Assembly (NCBI GenBank): GCA_000787465.1
Contig: JSYX01000118.1
Location: forward strand, 1 to 64,000
Origin: Thermomucor indicae-seudaticae
Taxonomy: Eukaryota > Mucoromycota > Mucoromycetes > Mucorales > Lichtheimiaceae
Direction of reading: 5' to 3'
DNA: 64,000 nt
Positions within the stretch are counted from its first letter, which is position 1. Each line of letters begins with the position of its first letter. The position numbers and the translations under genes are program-made. Shown here one piece after another: positions 23,466 through 34,695 of this stretch. The notes beneath the pieces were generated by a model. That model did no database searches, was not told the origin of the DNA, and worked only from the letters and a program-made list of their open reading frames with translations.

Positions 23466-23760
23466 TTAATCCTCCCCTACTACGACTAAACGGTTTTGAA
23501 GATTTGTCCAAGCGTAGAAAATAGAACCGTTTGGGCGGATAAGCGTTGCTTCGCCATAAGACTTATGTAGAAGAGTTTTCCAGTCACTACTGACCATAAA
23601 GTATTGCATATGGCTCGTTCCACGTCTGACAAAATGCACAAACTGCCACATGTTTGCAAGATAGAAAAGAAAGGATCTCCCCTTGATAAGTGTCATTTCA
23701 ATGACATTGACATCGTAGGTTACATTCTGAAGTATGAGAGCTCTATCAAACGGTGGTCGC
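23466..23760 (-). other. Open frame of unknown identity
   Basis: A frame of about 97 codons, containing a 76-codon ATG-started segment (23696 to 23466), runs directly downstream of the transposase remnant. It reads ...VIEMTLIKGRSFLFY and ends NLQNRLVVVGED. I do not recognise it. It could be a terminal exon of an unseen gene, part of the mobile remnant, or chance. Confidence 0.25.
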
Positions 23761-23985
23761 TGTGGTCTACTTAAGTGGTCTTCCTTTGCGCTTTTGCACT
23801 GTACTTCTGACTTTCTTTGCCTTAGCAGTGATGGTTCGGACGGTCGCTTTTGCCAGGCTCATTTGTGAAGCGAATATCCTCCAGCGACAACCTAGCCCCA
23901 TGTAAAGCAATAACAGCAGCCCGCTTATCGACGGAAAGCTGTTGCTTAGTCTTTCAGGAGGTGTTAATGATGTTAACACGCGTCA
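23760..23985 (-). mobile_element. Remnant of a Tc1/mariner-type transposase N-terminus
   Basis: Translated fragments resemble the paired helix-turn-helix start of Tc1-like transposases. One frame has DKRAAVIALHGARLSLEDI; the next, after a frame change, has MSLAKATVRTITAKAKKV and then QKRKGRPLK, a typical GRPxK linker. The frame changes between them and a TAA lies in the first frame. No catalytic DDE region follows, so only the DNA-binding end survives. No terminal inverted repeats were identified. Confidence 0.45.
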
Positions 23986-24825
23986 TTATGCAACCTTTGT
24001 AGAGTAAAAGAGAGAAAGAGCTATAATTTAAAAGCATATGTTTTATTCTATGCATCGGACAATCAACTTATCTGATAAAGTATATTTGAATCTCTTCAGG
24101 GGATGAGGCATAAGAAACGTTATTTAATTGTAACCATTGGTGTTCGAGCTTTTGATAAAAATGGGCTTTAAGAGAAACGCACAAAGTGAAGACGTCGCAA
24201 GTTCGCGCAAGTTATGACAGCGGACTTTCGATGTTTTAAAACCAAAAAAGTCAAACAGTGAAAGGACGCGCAGCTTGGGTTTGAGTCTTTGAACTATTGA
24301 CTGGCCTTTGAAATGGTGCAACGTACGCATTAGTTTGTTTTGTTTGACTTGTATCTAAAGTACTAACTGATCACGTATGTGTAGCCCAAGGGCGTATATT
24401 TCCCATCGTTTACATTCACAGGCCTTTATATGCTCGTTACGTGAAGCGGATAAAGTATGCTGTTAAATGTCATTGTTCGTCGGGCAGCTATTAACCGTTT
24501 GCCTTGAAGAGAATTAGGAGAAGCGAAACATTGCGAAATCACGTACGACTTTGAACAGCAGGTAATATTGCTGTTTGGTTTGACGACGTACGATTCGATC
24601 GATTTAACAAAAATATCCTTGCAATTCTAGTTCTTCGATATAAAAGGTCGCTCTCAGCAGGCTGTGGAAGAAGTGTAAGTTTCGGATCAAACCGATTGAG
24701 TCGATTCTTCGTGATTCTGATCGTGCTTTTCCGATCGTTAGCATAAAACATATCTGGGAGGGGTTATTGCCGAGACTCGTAGGTTCCTGAATAAAAGTTC
24801 GGATACACCAGGAATTCTAATATCA
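23986..24825. other. Intergenic, no gene seen
   Basis: AT-rich interval upstream of the DUF7905-like gene. It probably holds that gene's promoter and perhaps an unrecognised first exon. Confidence 0.35.
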
Positions 24826-27528
24826 GTGCTAGCATAACCGGATAGATGACGATTATTTTGAAGGAACGTACCGCAGTCGAAAAATAGTACGCGAAGAAAG
24901 AGAATGGTTAGAGAAAAACGGGAGTGCGTTAAATGCGAGCGAGAAGGAGAACAAAGACGGACAAACGGGAAGCGAGAACAGCATTTCTACATCATCACCG
25001 GGAACTCCTGTTGCACCAAGATCGGGATCGTCGGCATCAGCAGAACCATTCAGAATCGTAGGAAGACCATTGGACCTAGACGCGCTGGACGACGTCGACG
25101 ATAAGATGTCAAAGATCAAGATAGGAGATACTGACGACGAAATGCAAATAAAAGAATTTACACGAACCTTTACCTTTTCAAAAAACATCGCCAACCCTCA
25201 AGAAGTACTTATTGGCCCGCCACAGAACAACATGCAAGCGGCTGACTATCTCAGACTTGTCAGCGAAGAAACGAACACGGAATGCAGCCTGATTGACAGA
25301 GTATGCTGTTGTCGGATGGAACGTACTGGGGGTTTTGGACTAAATCATGAGGTATTTAGGAAATACATATCATCGGTACCGATGAGGAATCTGTCCAAGA
25401 CGCATTGGAACGCTTTCAGAATATACAAGCACTCTATGTAAGTAACGGGATGTCCTTTTCTAATGCACTATTGCTGACTGGCTTCTTAGAAATTCCGTCG
25501 GCGACCTACGACTGTGGTACCATGTGTACACTATCCCACGCAAGCTTCATATTACGGTCTGTACTTTTGCGATTTAGACCGATACGCTCACAAACATTTC
25601 GTTGATTTATACGGCGATATGTTACGGCCGCTATATGTACTGTTGCCTGTCTTCAAGGATCCAAAAACTGGGGAGTTTCTTAAACCGAAAGACTTGATAG
25701 ATTTGCCAGCACCTATACGCTCACCCTCATCAGCTCCAACAGTTCCAGTTATGACGCCGCAATGGGGACCCCAAAGGCCGCCGGGTTACGGACCTCCGGG
25801 GGCAATTCGGCCGATGCCTCCAGCTATGGCGATGGATGTTCCTCGTCCTGGTACGCCAGGATCAGTGACTACGCCGAATCCGTCGACAGGGATGGCGCCT
25901 GGCGAAATGCCACTATGGGGTGAAAATAGAGGATTTAGCAATAACTATGCGTCTGTACCTACTCCGGTCAGACCAAACCCCGCCAGCACATATGCACAAC
26001 CATCCAGATCAGCGTCGGCGTCGCCTGCACCGTCACCTACCGTCGACGAAGATTTTCCTGCATTACCTTCGGCAGCTCCAAAGCGACGCGCTGCACCGCC
26101 TACAGTCGCTGCGCAACAGAAACAACCAGTCAGAAGGGTTCTACGTCTGAACATGCAGCAAAGCGGCAATGGTTCACCTCAAGGTCAATCTCTTCTGGAA
26201 ATGTGAGTATGTTTTGTATATGACTAAAAGTGTACCATTCTGATTTTTCAAATAGCGCGAGACAGATCAATCTTCATAACATGAAGACGGCTTTAACAGA
26301 AGGGTAAGCCGACCAAACCGCTACTGCTACAGAAACTCTAAAATTTCTCGCAATCGTCTCTAGATTGAACAGCGTTAGACGGTTTAAAGGAGAGATACGT
26401 TTGGAAGCCAAGTAAGCATGACGTGACCCTTGAAAGTTATCCACTTGCTAATTGATAATTAAAGGCTCGGTAAAGTCCTTTGGAAAAACCTCACGAGTGA
26501 GATCCAAAAGAAAGTATGGGAATTCAATGACATCAAAGATATCGTCGTAAAAGAACATGGCGTGAAACCGGTGTTCAACAATGTGTGAGTAGTTTATAGT
26601 GATCAGACGTGCGACTTGAATTACTCATGTGTTTGTTGCCAGAACCACTGCCTCCGAAGATATCATTTCTGGTATCTCTGATATCTTGCCAAAACCCTAC
26701 ACGCAAGTAGCATACTTTGAAATTCACGCGCAAGCACGCAATCAGCCTGCGCTACCGTACAAACCAGTCATTATGACCATGGGACAGACAGTTGTGGAGT
26801 TACAGAAAGTTATACTGGGCCAAAAGAAGGTTACCGAAATAGATTGGGTATCGTTGGACAGGTCTTTATCCTTAATCATGCGTATCCGAACCGTTATTTC
26901 TAACAGTTATTTATAGAAAAGTCGATTTTCAAATGTCTTTGACAGCGCAAGAACTTGGACGCACTGACGTTAAGCCCTACAGTACCTTTATCAAAAAAGT
27001 GTCAATCAGGTAAATATCCGGATGACGAGCTCAGTAGAATTACCAGCCTTTTCTCTGACCAAAACTGACGATAGTCCGATGACTCGGCAAATGACATACG
27101 AAAATGTTCCGGACTTCTTGAAGGTGGATTATATCTTACACAAGCAAACTACAAAGTACCGTATTCATTTCCCGTTTGTTGTGGAGATCACACGCGTTGA
27201 GAGACTGCCGCTGCGACCTCAGAAAACGAATGGCTACGGTGCAGAAAAGATTTTGGGCATGACCGGGAAAGGTCAAGTCTGGTATGACGTACAGGTAAGT
27301 GGCTCTTAGATTAATATCAACTTCAGGAACGTTTCAATAACCGTTCACAAGGTCTTTTATGTATTACATGACGACGCCTTTAGATCCAACTTGAATCTTC
27401 CGGTGGGTAAACTAGCACCATGGACTGTCGAAGAAATCCTCGGCACAGGTGACCAGCCGGCTGCGTTGGTGGACTACGTAAAATGCCTATTGCTACTCGT
27501 CGAAAAGTGCGATCCAAAATATCGTTGA
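24826..27528 (+). CDS. DUF7905-like fungal protein of unknown function
   Basis: A ten-exon gene. Exons downstream of 25106 are 25106–25300, 25360–25437, 25490–26202, 26256–26303, 26364–26411, 26465–26584, 26643–26861, 26917–27009, 27075–27294 and 27352–27528, giving at least 636 residues. The frame stays open upstream to about 24826 (DDYFEGTYRSRKIVREEREW), so the true start may lie in an earlier exon. The N-terminal exons have a KH-like stretch (EIHIIGTDEESVQDALERF). A Pro/Gly-rich disordered linker follows (about 25690–26180), then a conserved C-terminal fold ending LLLLVEKCDPKYR. I recognise the C-terminal part as the fungal DUF7905 type, from memory and not by search. RNA binding would be a guess from the KH-like part. 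The start is the weak point of the model. Confidence 0.65.
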
Positions 27529-27674
27529 TGGCAAATGAAGTTTGCTTATTATCTATTGCTTCTCTTCATTTTCATTGCTTCTTGTGCTTTTGGCTGTGAC
27601 AAGTCTGTCAAGATGCTATAAGACATTACGAAATGGCTAAGGATTTCTGATGTGCTGCAAAAGAAGAAAATTTA

Positions 27675-27910
27675 TTACCGCATCATTTTAAGTCTCGTTT
27701 GCGCTGGTCTCTAATGACAAGCATTTCAATCGATGTTGGTCTATTGCAATAACAATTAAAACAATTTACCTGCCCATCGCGAATAGAATGCAGTGCCAAT
27801 ACAGAGTATTGCTGCAAGGCATATGCTGCTGCTTGACGCCTTAGGTTGCTGTCTGTATCCTGGCGCCGTAAGTTCTGGTTCACTTCTTTATCACTCTCGG
27901 GACTGGACAT
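27675..27910 (-). CDS. Small 58-residue protein, unknown
   Basis: Two exons (27770–27910, 27675–27710) join in frame across a 59-bp GT–AG intron to a 58-residue protein. It starts MSSPESDKEVNQNL, has a helical middle (AAAYALQQYSVLALHSI) and ends in a basic tail (AQTRLKMMR). The clean intron and helical, charged composition support a real gene; I cannot name the family. It could be a small subunit of a larger complex. It is divergent from the hydrolase gene at 28271. Confidence 0.5.
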
Positions 27911-28270
27911 TCTTACTGAAAGAGAAGGTGGCGCCACGGCTTCTGAGCCTCGAAAATTTCCCTAGTTAACCTCTCGCACCTTTGTCTTACTTGCCACGTA
28001 TCAGCTCTAAAGTGGCCGCTATAGCAGCCATCGTCTGTCTACGCACGTTACGCCTACAGGCTTTCCATATAACGCAAGCACAACTATGTAACAGGGTGGT
28101 CACGGTATTGATCGATATTAAGGACGTTAAGTGTATATTATGAAGGCCTTTGTTCCTTCAACAGCTCCACAGTCGCAATATCACTTGGTATTCATTTCAA
28201 GGCTGAAAAGTTCAACTTGGCTGAGAAAAATGTAAAATTTGATTCACAGACTCTCTCTCTGCCGCTGCTG
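27911..28270. promoter_or_regulatory. Shared divergent promoter interval
   Basis: About 360 bp between the start codons of the small protein (-) and the ABHD10-like hydrolase (+). No coding signal or clear motif was identified. Confidence 0.3.
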
Positions 28271-29056
28271 ATGATGATACCGAGTCGTTTGATCAAACAT
28301 TTTCCGTGTACACCAACAGCCTCCCTAACATATGTCTATCGGCCTCCTTTGCCAACAAGAAACATGACACTATGCTTCATTCCGGGATACCGATCCGAAT
28401 TCCAGACGTCACGAAAGAGCCAACTGATCTACGATATTGCCTGTGAAGAAGGCTACGGATATATTGCATGGGATCACCGGCCTGACGAATCAGTGCAGCA
28501 GTGGTTTGAAGACAGCTGTCATCTACTCGCCTCCACAACGCAGGGACCATTGTACATCGTGGGTGCCAGTATGGGCACCTGGCTTGCGCTACTTATTGCG
28601 AGCCGCTCAACCAAGACGATGGCCGGGCGTGTCTGCGGTATCCTCGGTGTCGGCGCCGGCGTTGATTTTACGGAACATTGGTTGCAGCACGAAGTACCGT
28701 GGGAACATCGTGATGACCGCGAGTACGTCTGGAGGCGACCATCAGCCTACGATCCGTCAGGCTACTATGCCATTCCTGTGCGCACATTGCTTGATTCCCG
28801 CCCAGTATTGATGTTGCCCAATGACCGCCAGCACCAGTGGCCACCTATTCATTTAATTCATGGCCGGCAAGATCAGGACGTGCCTATCAAAAGAGTCCAA
28901 GCGCTTTATCAATTCCTGCGTCGCAATGGGGGCGACAAGGTCAAGTTGGAAATAATCGACGACGGAGATCATCGTCTATCGAGAGAAACCGATTTGCTTC
29001 TCATTAAGCAGAGGGTCCACGAAAGCATTAATACTTTATTTGGAAACAGCCAATAA
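28271..29056 (+). CDS. Alpha/beta hydrolase, ABHD10-like
   Basis: Single-exon serine hydrolase of 261 residues. After a short N-terminal extension, the fold begins with the oxyanion strand MTLCFIPGYRSEF. The nucleophile elbow is GASMGTW, with the serine at about residue 100. The acid is probably in HGRQDQDVP, and the catalytic His in DDGDHRLS near the C-terminus, so the triad is complete. The overall pattern resembles ABHD10-type mitochondrial acyl-protein thioesterases/esterases, but the substrate cannot be told from sequence. Two consecutive ATGs (28271, 28274) precede the domain; the first is used. The frame extends a little upstream without an ATG. Confidence 0.75.
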   Translation: MMIPSRLIKHFPCTPTASLTYVYRPPLPTRNMTLCFIPGYRSEFQTSRKSQLIYDIACEEGYGYIAWDHRPDESVQQWFEDSCHLLASTTQGPLYIVGASMGTWLALLIASRSTKTMAGRVCGILGVGAGVDFTEHWLQHEVPWEHRDDREYVWRRPSAYDPSGYYAIPVRTLLDSRPVLMLPNDRQHQWPPIHLIHGRQDQDVPIKRVQALYQFLRRNGGDKVKLEIIDDGDHRLSRETDLLLIKQRVHESINTLFGNSQ

Positions 29057-29118
29057 AAGCAGGCTTTGGGCCTGTCTCTACCTCTGTCTTTCTTTTTTAG
29101 AGGTCTTCTTTCATAATA

Positions 29119-29734
29119 ATGGGTCTCAAGTATCGAGTTTATTTGGAAGGTAGAAAAGTGTACGGTTGCTCGAAATGTCGATCGCACCTGTCAACAAGCG
29201 ATAAAGTCATTTCTAAAGTAAAAAACCAAACTTGTGATTTGGAAAGGTAAAACGTAAACAGATTAAGTTACTCATGCTCTTTGTTTCGGCATTTGGCAGG
29301 ATTTCCAAGGGCAGCATGGACAAGCCTATCTATTCCACCGAGTGTAAGTCTTTAGTAATGTCAACCGAACCTTTGCATTGTTGATCGTGTCCTGATCGAG
29401 AGAACACACAGCTTCAACGTAAATGAAGACAACGAGCACCAAGAGAGGTACTTGAAGAAATTTTCTCTGGCTTGACGATACTTATCGACTGAACAAATGA
29501 ATTTTCAGGAACATGACAACAGGCCGCCACCGAATAACTGCCGTAACGTGTGTACGATGCTCGACAACCTTGGGATGGAAATATGTAAGTTCGAATGTTT
29601 GCGCTGCTGGTACGTGGCAACTGATAATAACACCTTCCAATGTTTCCCTTTAGATCAAGGCGTATGAGGAACAGCAGAAATACAAGGAAGGAAAGTATAT
29701 CCTGGAGAAGACTTTGCTGAGACTCGTGCAATAA
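29119..29734 (+). CDS. Yippee-like zinc-binding protein
   Basis: Small conserved eukaryotic protein with a beta-tent fold that binds one zinc; its cellular role is poorly defined. Five exons (29119–29217, 29300–29343, 29412–29447, 29509–29584, 29654–29734) give 111 residues. The four metal ligands sit in two CxxC pairs: CSKC near residue 21 and CVRC near residue 83. Conserved stretches are GQHGQAYLF, HRITAVTC and GWKY, and the C-terminus EGKYILEKTLL is family-typical. All introns are 60–80 bp with canonical ends. It is 62 bp from the upstream hydrolase gene and converges on the CLASRP-like gene, leaving about 110 bp between stop codons. Confidence 0.93.
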
Positions 29735-29845
29735 GCTTCCGAACCGTAAAGAAAGATCATCTGCTATAATGTCCTGTCGCCCATTATTGTACATAACCTC
29801 TCTCCTCTTTCTTTCCTCTATAAGGTTTCGATTTTATTTGCTGCA

Positions 29846-32460
29846 TCACCTTATTTTCTTGTCGTCTCTAGCTCTGTTTCTTGACCGTGATCTGGACCTT
29901 GATCGGTAACGGGAACTATGTTTGCGTTGACTACGGGATCTACTTCTGCGTCTGGAATGGCGCCGAGTCCTTGAATGTTTGTCGTCTGCATACCGCTCTC
30001 GGTCCTTTCTGCTCACAGAACTAACTGAACGGGAGCGAGAGCGTGACCGGGATGAACTTGGAGAATAGTAACGTCTCGATCTTTTCCTGTCACTTGGATA
30101 TCGCTCTCTATTCTTGCTGCTCAAAGGACTAACTGAACGCGAGCGAGACCGTGACCGAGATGAACTTGGAGAATAGTAGCGTCTCGATCTTTTCCGACTA
30201 CGTGACGGGGACATTGAGCGATCCCTTGATGATGAGGGCGAGCGACGTCCGTACGTTCTTCGGTCGGATTTTCCTGACTCGCGTCGATATGAAGGTGATC
30301 TCGAACCACTGTCTGATGATGAGGGTGAATGATATCGACGAGGCTTCCTGCTAGATGATGAAATGGACGGGCTACGAGATCTTGCTGGGGATCTAGACCG
30401 ACTTCTCGAGGAGGAAGGAGAATGATATCGCCGGGACCGTCTCTCTGTCGAGTTATTTAAGGGAGATGGAGATTTTGAACGGCTTTCTGAGGAAGACGGG
30501 GAATGGTAACGTTCCCGTGCTTTGCTTGAAGACTGTATCTTGGACGATTCGCTTTGATTTGTCGATTTTTCATCTTGGGGTTCCTCTCGAAGATATCCAC
30601 GAAGTTCATTCAAAGCCTGTTCCCGTTCCCTGCGACGTTGTTCTCGCTCACTGGATTGGACAACTAAAAACGACGTGTTAGTTACATTTGATGAAACAGT
30701 AATGTGCGAGTATATATGTTGCTTACTTTGTTTGGCCAAGCCTTCACGCAATTTGAGCTTTAGTTTCTCCATTGGAGTAAGCTTCTTTTCTTTGGGCGGC
30801 GCTTCCGTTGTTATTCTATGTTACATTGCATAATTAGCTTGCTGTTCGCTAAAACATGAGACTATTTGATTGGCTTTCTCGTTGTGGCACCTTGACTGGC
30901 GGATACTTGAGATTGTTGATTTTTCTGGTTGTTTTGGTGCCTCATGAGACGGTTCCTCGGGTTTGTCTTCCGGCGTGGAGGATGTACCAAATTCAATAAC
31001 AACGTCATTTTCGGTTGTTTTAATTTCCTCAATGGAAGATTCGGTATCGGAACTTTCACCGGTATATGCTTCATACATTGGGCTTTCCCGTCCATGTCTG
31101 CCTATTTCGTGAGTGCTCAAACAGCTCTTCCAGACGCTTCTTCGAAATAAGTTACCTTGAACGGCCAATTTGTCCGCTCCTTATACGTCTTCTCCGTCTT
31201 CGTTCCTCCTTTGATCGTCGAGGCGTATCTTCATTTTTGGCCTTGATAGTTCCCCATCAGTAAGTATTGCCTTTAACCTCTTTTAAACCGTCTCATACCT
31301 TAAGCTCACGTAGTTGGTCATCCCTGTCCTTCTTTGCCAATCTCAGCAGGCGCCCATAATTACGGATGCCATATTTTTTGGCCATTTCATTCAAAATTTG
31401 TCGATCCTTATCCGTCAAATCGTCCACATACTGCAAAATATCAGCCTGTAAACATTTCAGTCAAGGAATGAATGAAATCTGTAACGACATCTCTGTAAAG
31501 GTGATCAAGATAATGAAAAAAGGATATCTTTCAAGAGTTCTGATTCTTCGTCACGAGCCAATTCCTCGTGGGCTGTGTTTCCACCACCGTAATCATATCC
31601 ATAGGCATGAAACTTTTCATTTTTCCTTGCATTATATCACCGGTTAGTTTGCGCGCTCAGGAGAAGAACAGGGAATAGGCAAAACTCACTTGCTTTTTAA
31701 CATCGCCAAAAGAGCCTTGTGCCGTTCAAGCAATTTAGTCCATTCCTCTTCAACTTCGAGTAACCGTTCTTGTTCCGTGACTATCGGCTGACTCATTAGA
31801 CAAGCTCAAATCCTTTGCCATGTTTAACTCATTTTGTTACCTTGTAACCTCTCTGCTTCCACAAGATCATGGTATCGCTCAAAATTTAATTCATCCGCCA
31901 GCTCTTGTTCTTCACGAGGTAAGGCATTGTTGTGCTTCACAGGCTCCGGTACAAAATCCAAAAGTGCACGCCCATCAAATCTAAAATACACATTTGAACC
32001 ACGCTTGCCTTCATGCACAGCCCCACCTACAGACTACCTGTCGATACGGATATCAGGATCGCCTTGCCATGGCATGCTTTGTTCACTGATCAGAACCCAT
32101 ATAGCAACTAATGAACGCGGCTGCTCCACTTACAGGTTATCCTTGTTTTCATGATAATAATACTGCTGGGCGTCGGGGTAGAGTTTAACGGCTGACCCGA
32201 TAACTCTTAGTAGCTGACGTGGATCACCAAGCTTTTTCAATGCGTTCTTTTCAGTGATTTCGTTCAATCAGCAAGACAATGGTTCTTCCTCTTTTACCCT
32301 TGATTCGTAATAAGCCCGACGTCGTTCGGCGCGCTTCTTGTGATCCACCATAATCTCCTTGATCTGCAAGCCACCAAACTTCATTTATATCCTTGTCACG
32401 GTACATAGGAAAGAAGTTTCTGGTTACCCTTTTTTCATTTGCTCTTGCTTCATGCCACAT
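29846..32460 (-). CDS. CLASRP/SWAP-like SR-rich splicing regulator
   Basis: Similar to human CLASRP (CLK4-associating SR protein), a nuclear protein linked to splicing control. The 33-nt first exon (32428–32460) encodes MWHEARANEKR, the family's start, and joins in phase to IKEIMVDHKKRAERRRAYY. Later exons hold PWQGDPDIRIDRFDGRALLD, the SWAP N-terminal signature, and ERYHDLVEAERLQ. A helix follows: DRQILNEMAKKYGIRNYGRL. The final large exon (about 29846–30670) is a long RS region made of tandem SPSSSRSRSRS units, with MEKLKLKLREGLAKQ just before it. In the human protein the equivalent block lies after the RS region, so the domain order differs. About eight introns are present; internal exon limits are approximate. 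Confidence 0.8.
29900..30400 (-). repeat. Tandem RS-coding repeats
   Basis: Inside the CLASRP-like gene, units encoding RRYYSPSSSRSRSRSRSVS recur with related RYHSPSSS units. Two near-identical copies of about 120 bp lie at roughly 30000–30110 and 30120–30200, with further diverged units upstream. The pattern suggests expansion by unequal exchange within the coding sequence. Confidence 0.6.
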
Positions 32461-33277
32461 TGCGAGAGTGGAAAATCGAACTTAGGAAAGAAGCTATCGC
32501 TTGATTCGTGTTAGAGACGAGCGGAACTAGAAAACTCATACATACTTGCCTTTCTGTCCGTTTTGCGCTGCTGGCGAAGAACTTTGGCTGGTTCGGTAAA
32601 GCACACACGCTTGATGCTAAAATTTTGGACAAATGTACAAAAAAGTTTGTGTAGATCCAATGGGTGTTTCACGGAAAGCACAAATATTATTGGCGCATAC
32701 AGTTGGTAAAGTTTGCAGTGAAGATGTGGAGGCAGACAGAGGGAAAGAAGGCTCTTTCGAACATCGTTAAATCGGAGGGCCACTGTAATTTGCGCGCAAA
32801 TACTTCCTCATTCGGTTCAAATATGCTTATCTGACTCACGCAAATCGTGCTTTATGCTTGGCGAAAAAGGTGCTTGACTTACAACGTCGAAAACAAATAC
32901 GAATTACGCAAATTGCAAAGAAAAAGCCAGTATTAACAATATTCAGCATTTCTGCCAATATGATGAAGAACGCATAAAGTGTGAGGTCATAAAGTTCTAG
33001 ATTAAGCCGTCTTATAAACAATATCCAGTATCTCGTATAACATGACGAAGAACCGCAACTGTATCATCATAAACTTGTAGTGATAAGACAGTCTTTCCGC
33101 TGGCAGTCGATATCGCGACAACATCTGCGGTGGTACCTTTAAGTACATTTAACAACATGGAGCAAACATGAGAGATAGAGTATTGTTTTTTGAATTGGAG
33201 CCAGCCACCGGAGATGCAGACCAAAAATCATTTCGCGTCGTCTTTACAACGACTGTACTGCAGCACGACCCACCGCC
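32461..33277. other. Divergent interval with a possible helicase relic
   Basis: The interval lies between the CLASRP-like start (-) and the eIF2B-alpha start (+). Most of it shows no coding signal. A minus-strand frame at about 33012–33150 reads ADVVAISTASGKTVLSL, resembling a Walker A helicase strand, and stops soon after. It may be debris of a RecQ/DEAD-type helicase. Confidence 0.3.
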
Positions 33278-34695
33278 ATGGATGCCGACGGAAAGCCACT
33301 AGACGTAGTGAAAATATACCAAACATATCTGGAAGATCCCGTGAGTACGGCAATAACACTTTCTGGTTTTCCGGATTCGCTCATGACAGAAATCTCTTGT
33401 CGATTGGTGCAGGAAATCTCCACACCAGTGGCGGTTTTCAAAGCTCTTACAGATTTTGTGCAGCATAGCTCAGGTACTGATGCCAGCGCCTTGGGTTGAT
33501 ACCATTCAGCAAAGTTGATACGCGTTTCTCCTCAGCACCAACAATGTCCGAGTTCATGGAAACTCTTCAGCGAGCTGCACAGTCTATCCGGGAGAACCAG
33601 TCTGATACCACAGTAAACGACAACAATCGTACAAAGTCTCTAGAGAATGGGGCGAGGCCGCTGCAAAATCAGCACAAGGCGACCATTGCTGCCTTGGCTG
33701 GCGTCGATCTGTTTATGCGGTTCGTCACGAGAAACTCGCACGACTTCTCGGTAAGTGTACCTCGTACGTTACTTGATCGACCGTATGTGTGTGACGAGGT
33801 AAAACACGTCTAGCTTTCAGCTGAAGCTAGGAGTTTCGAAGACTTTAAGGAGAGTTTACTATCACGGGCAGCCTTGATTCTGGAAAAAGCGTCGGCAGCT
33901 AGGATCAAGGCGGCAGAAGTTGGCGCTCAGTTTATACACGATAATGCAGTCGTTTTGGTTCATTCGTATTCCCGTGTTCTTATGAGTCTGCTGTACCATG
34001 CGGCGAATGTACAGAATAAACGGTTCAAGGTTTATGTGACCGAAGGAAGACCTAATAGCGATGGGTAGGCCGGATCAATTCCGGAATATTTGCACGGGAC
34101 TAATAACTCTTCAAAGATTCCAAGCCGTTCAAGCCCTTCGACAAGCAGGCATTCCTTGTAGGGCGATCTTGGACTCGGCAGTTGGATATATCATGGACAA
34201 AGTCGATATGGTATTTGTTGGTGCCGAGGGCGTAGTAGAAAACGGAGGAGTGATCAATCAGGTATACCTTCAAGGAATGATCAAACGTTTGATGTAATCT
34301 CACCTGCATATTCCCTGCAGATTGGAACATATCAAATTGCACTGGTTGCAAATGCACTAAGTAAACCCGTGTATGCTGTTGCAGAAAGGTCAGTCATCTG
34401 ATGAATAGTATCGGGAAACATATTCGTTAGACTAAACAAAAAGATCAGTTACAAGTTTGTGCGTGTCTATCCGCTTAACCAATACGATCTTCCATCGCCG
34501 ACGCCTGAAATCGTGACCTTTACGTCAAGACGAAAGTCCTTCAGTAATACACAACCAGGTGCTGCTGATGAATTAGCAGCTACGAATCCTTCGGTGGACT
34601 ACACGCCACCTCAGTATGTCACCCTTTTGCTGACAGACCTTGGCGTCCTGACGCCCAGCGGTGTCAGTGATGAACTTATCAAGCTGTACTTATAA
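33278..34695 (+). CDS. GCN3: Translation initiation factor eIF2B subunit alpha
   Basis: Regulatory subunit of the eIF2 guanine-nucleotide exchange factor; it senses phosphorylated eIF2-alpha and slows translation under stress. Seven exons (33278–33340, 33413–33473, 33536–33750, 33814–34064, 34117–34261, 34321–34388, 34449–34695) give 349 residues. Family blocks are [46 protein letters not shown] and [29 protein letters not shown] comes next, and the invariant [10 protein letters not shown] is the C-terminus. The first intron (33341–33412) is 72 nt long and contains no stop in frame, so its retention would add 24 residues. An insert of about 25 residues near residue 60, rich in Asn and Thr, looks like a loop. 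Confidence 0.95.

Noticed and set aside
27010..27029. A 20-nt intron in the same gene
   Set aside because: It would restore a frame, but the length is implausible for fungi and the 65-bp alternative fits well.
27005..27080. Apparent frameshift in the DUF7905-like gene
   Set aside because: A 65-bp intron (27010–27074) with CTGAC branch motif and ATAG acceptor restores the frame as ISPMTRQ; no lesion is needed.
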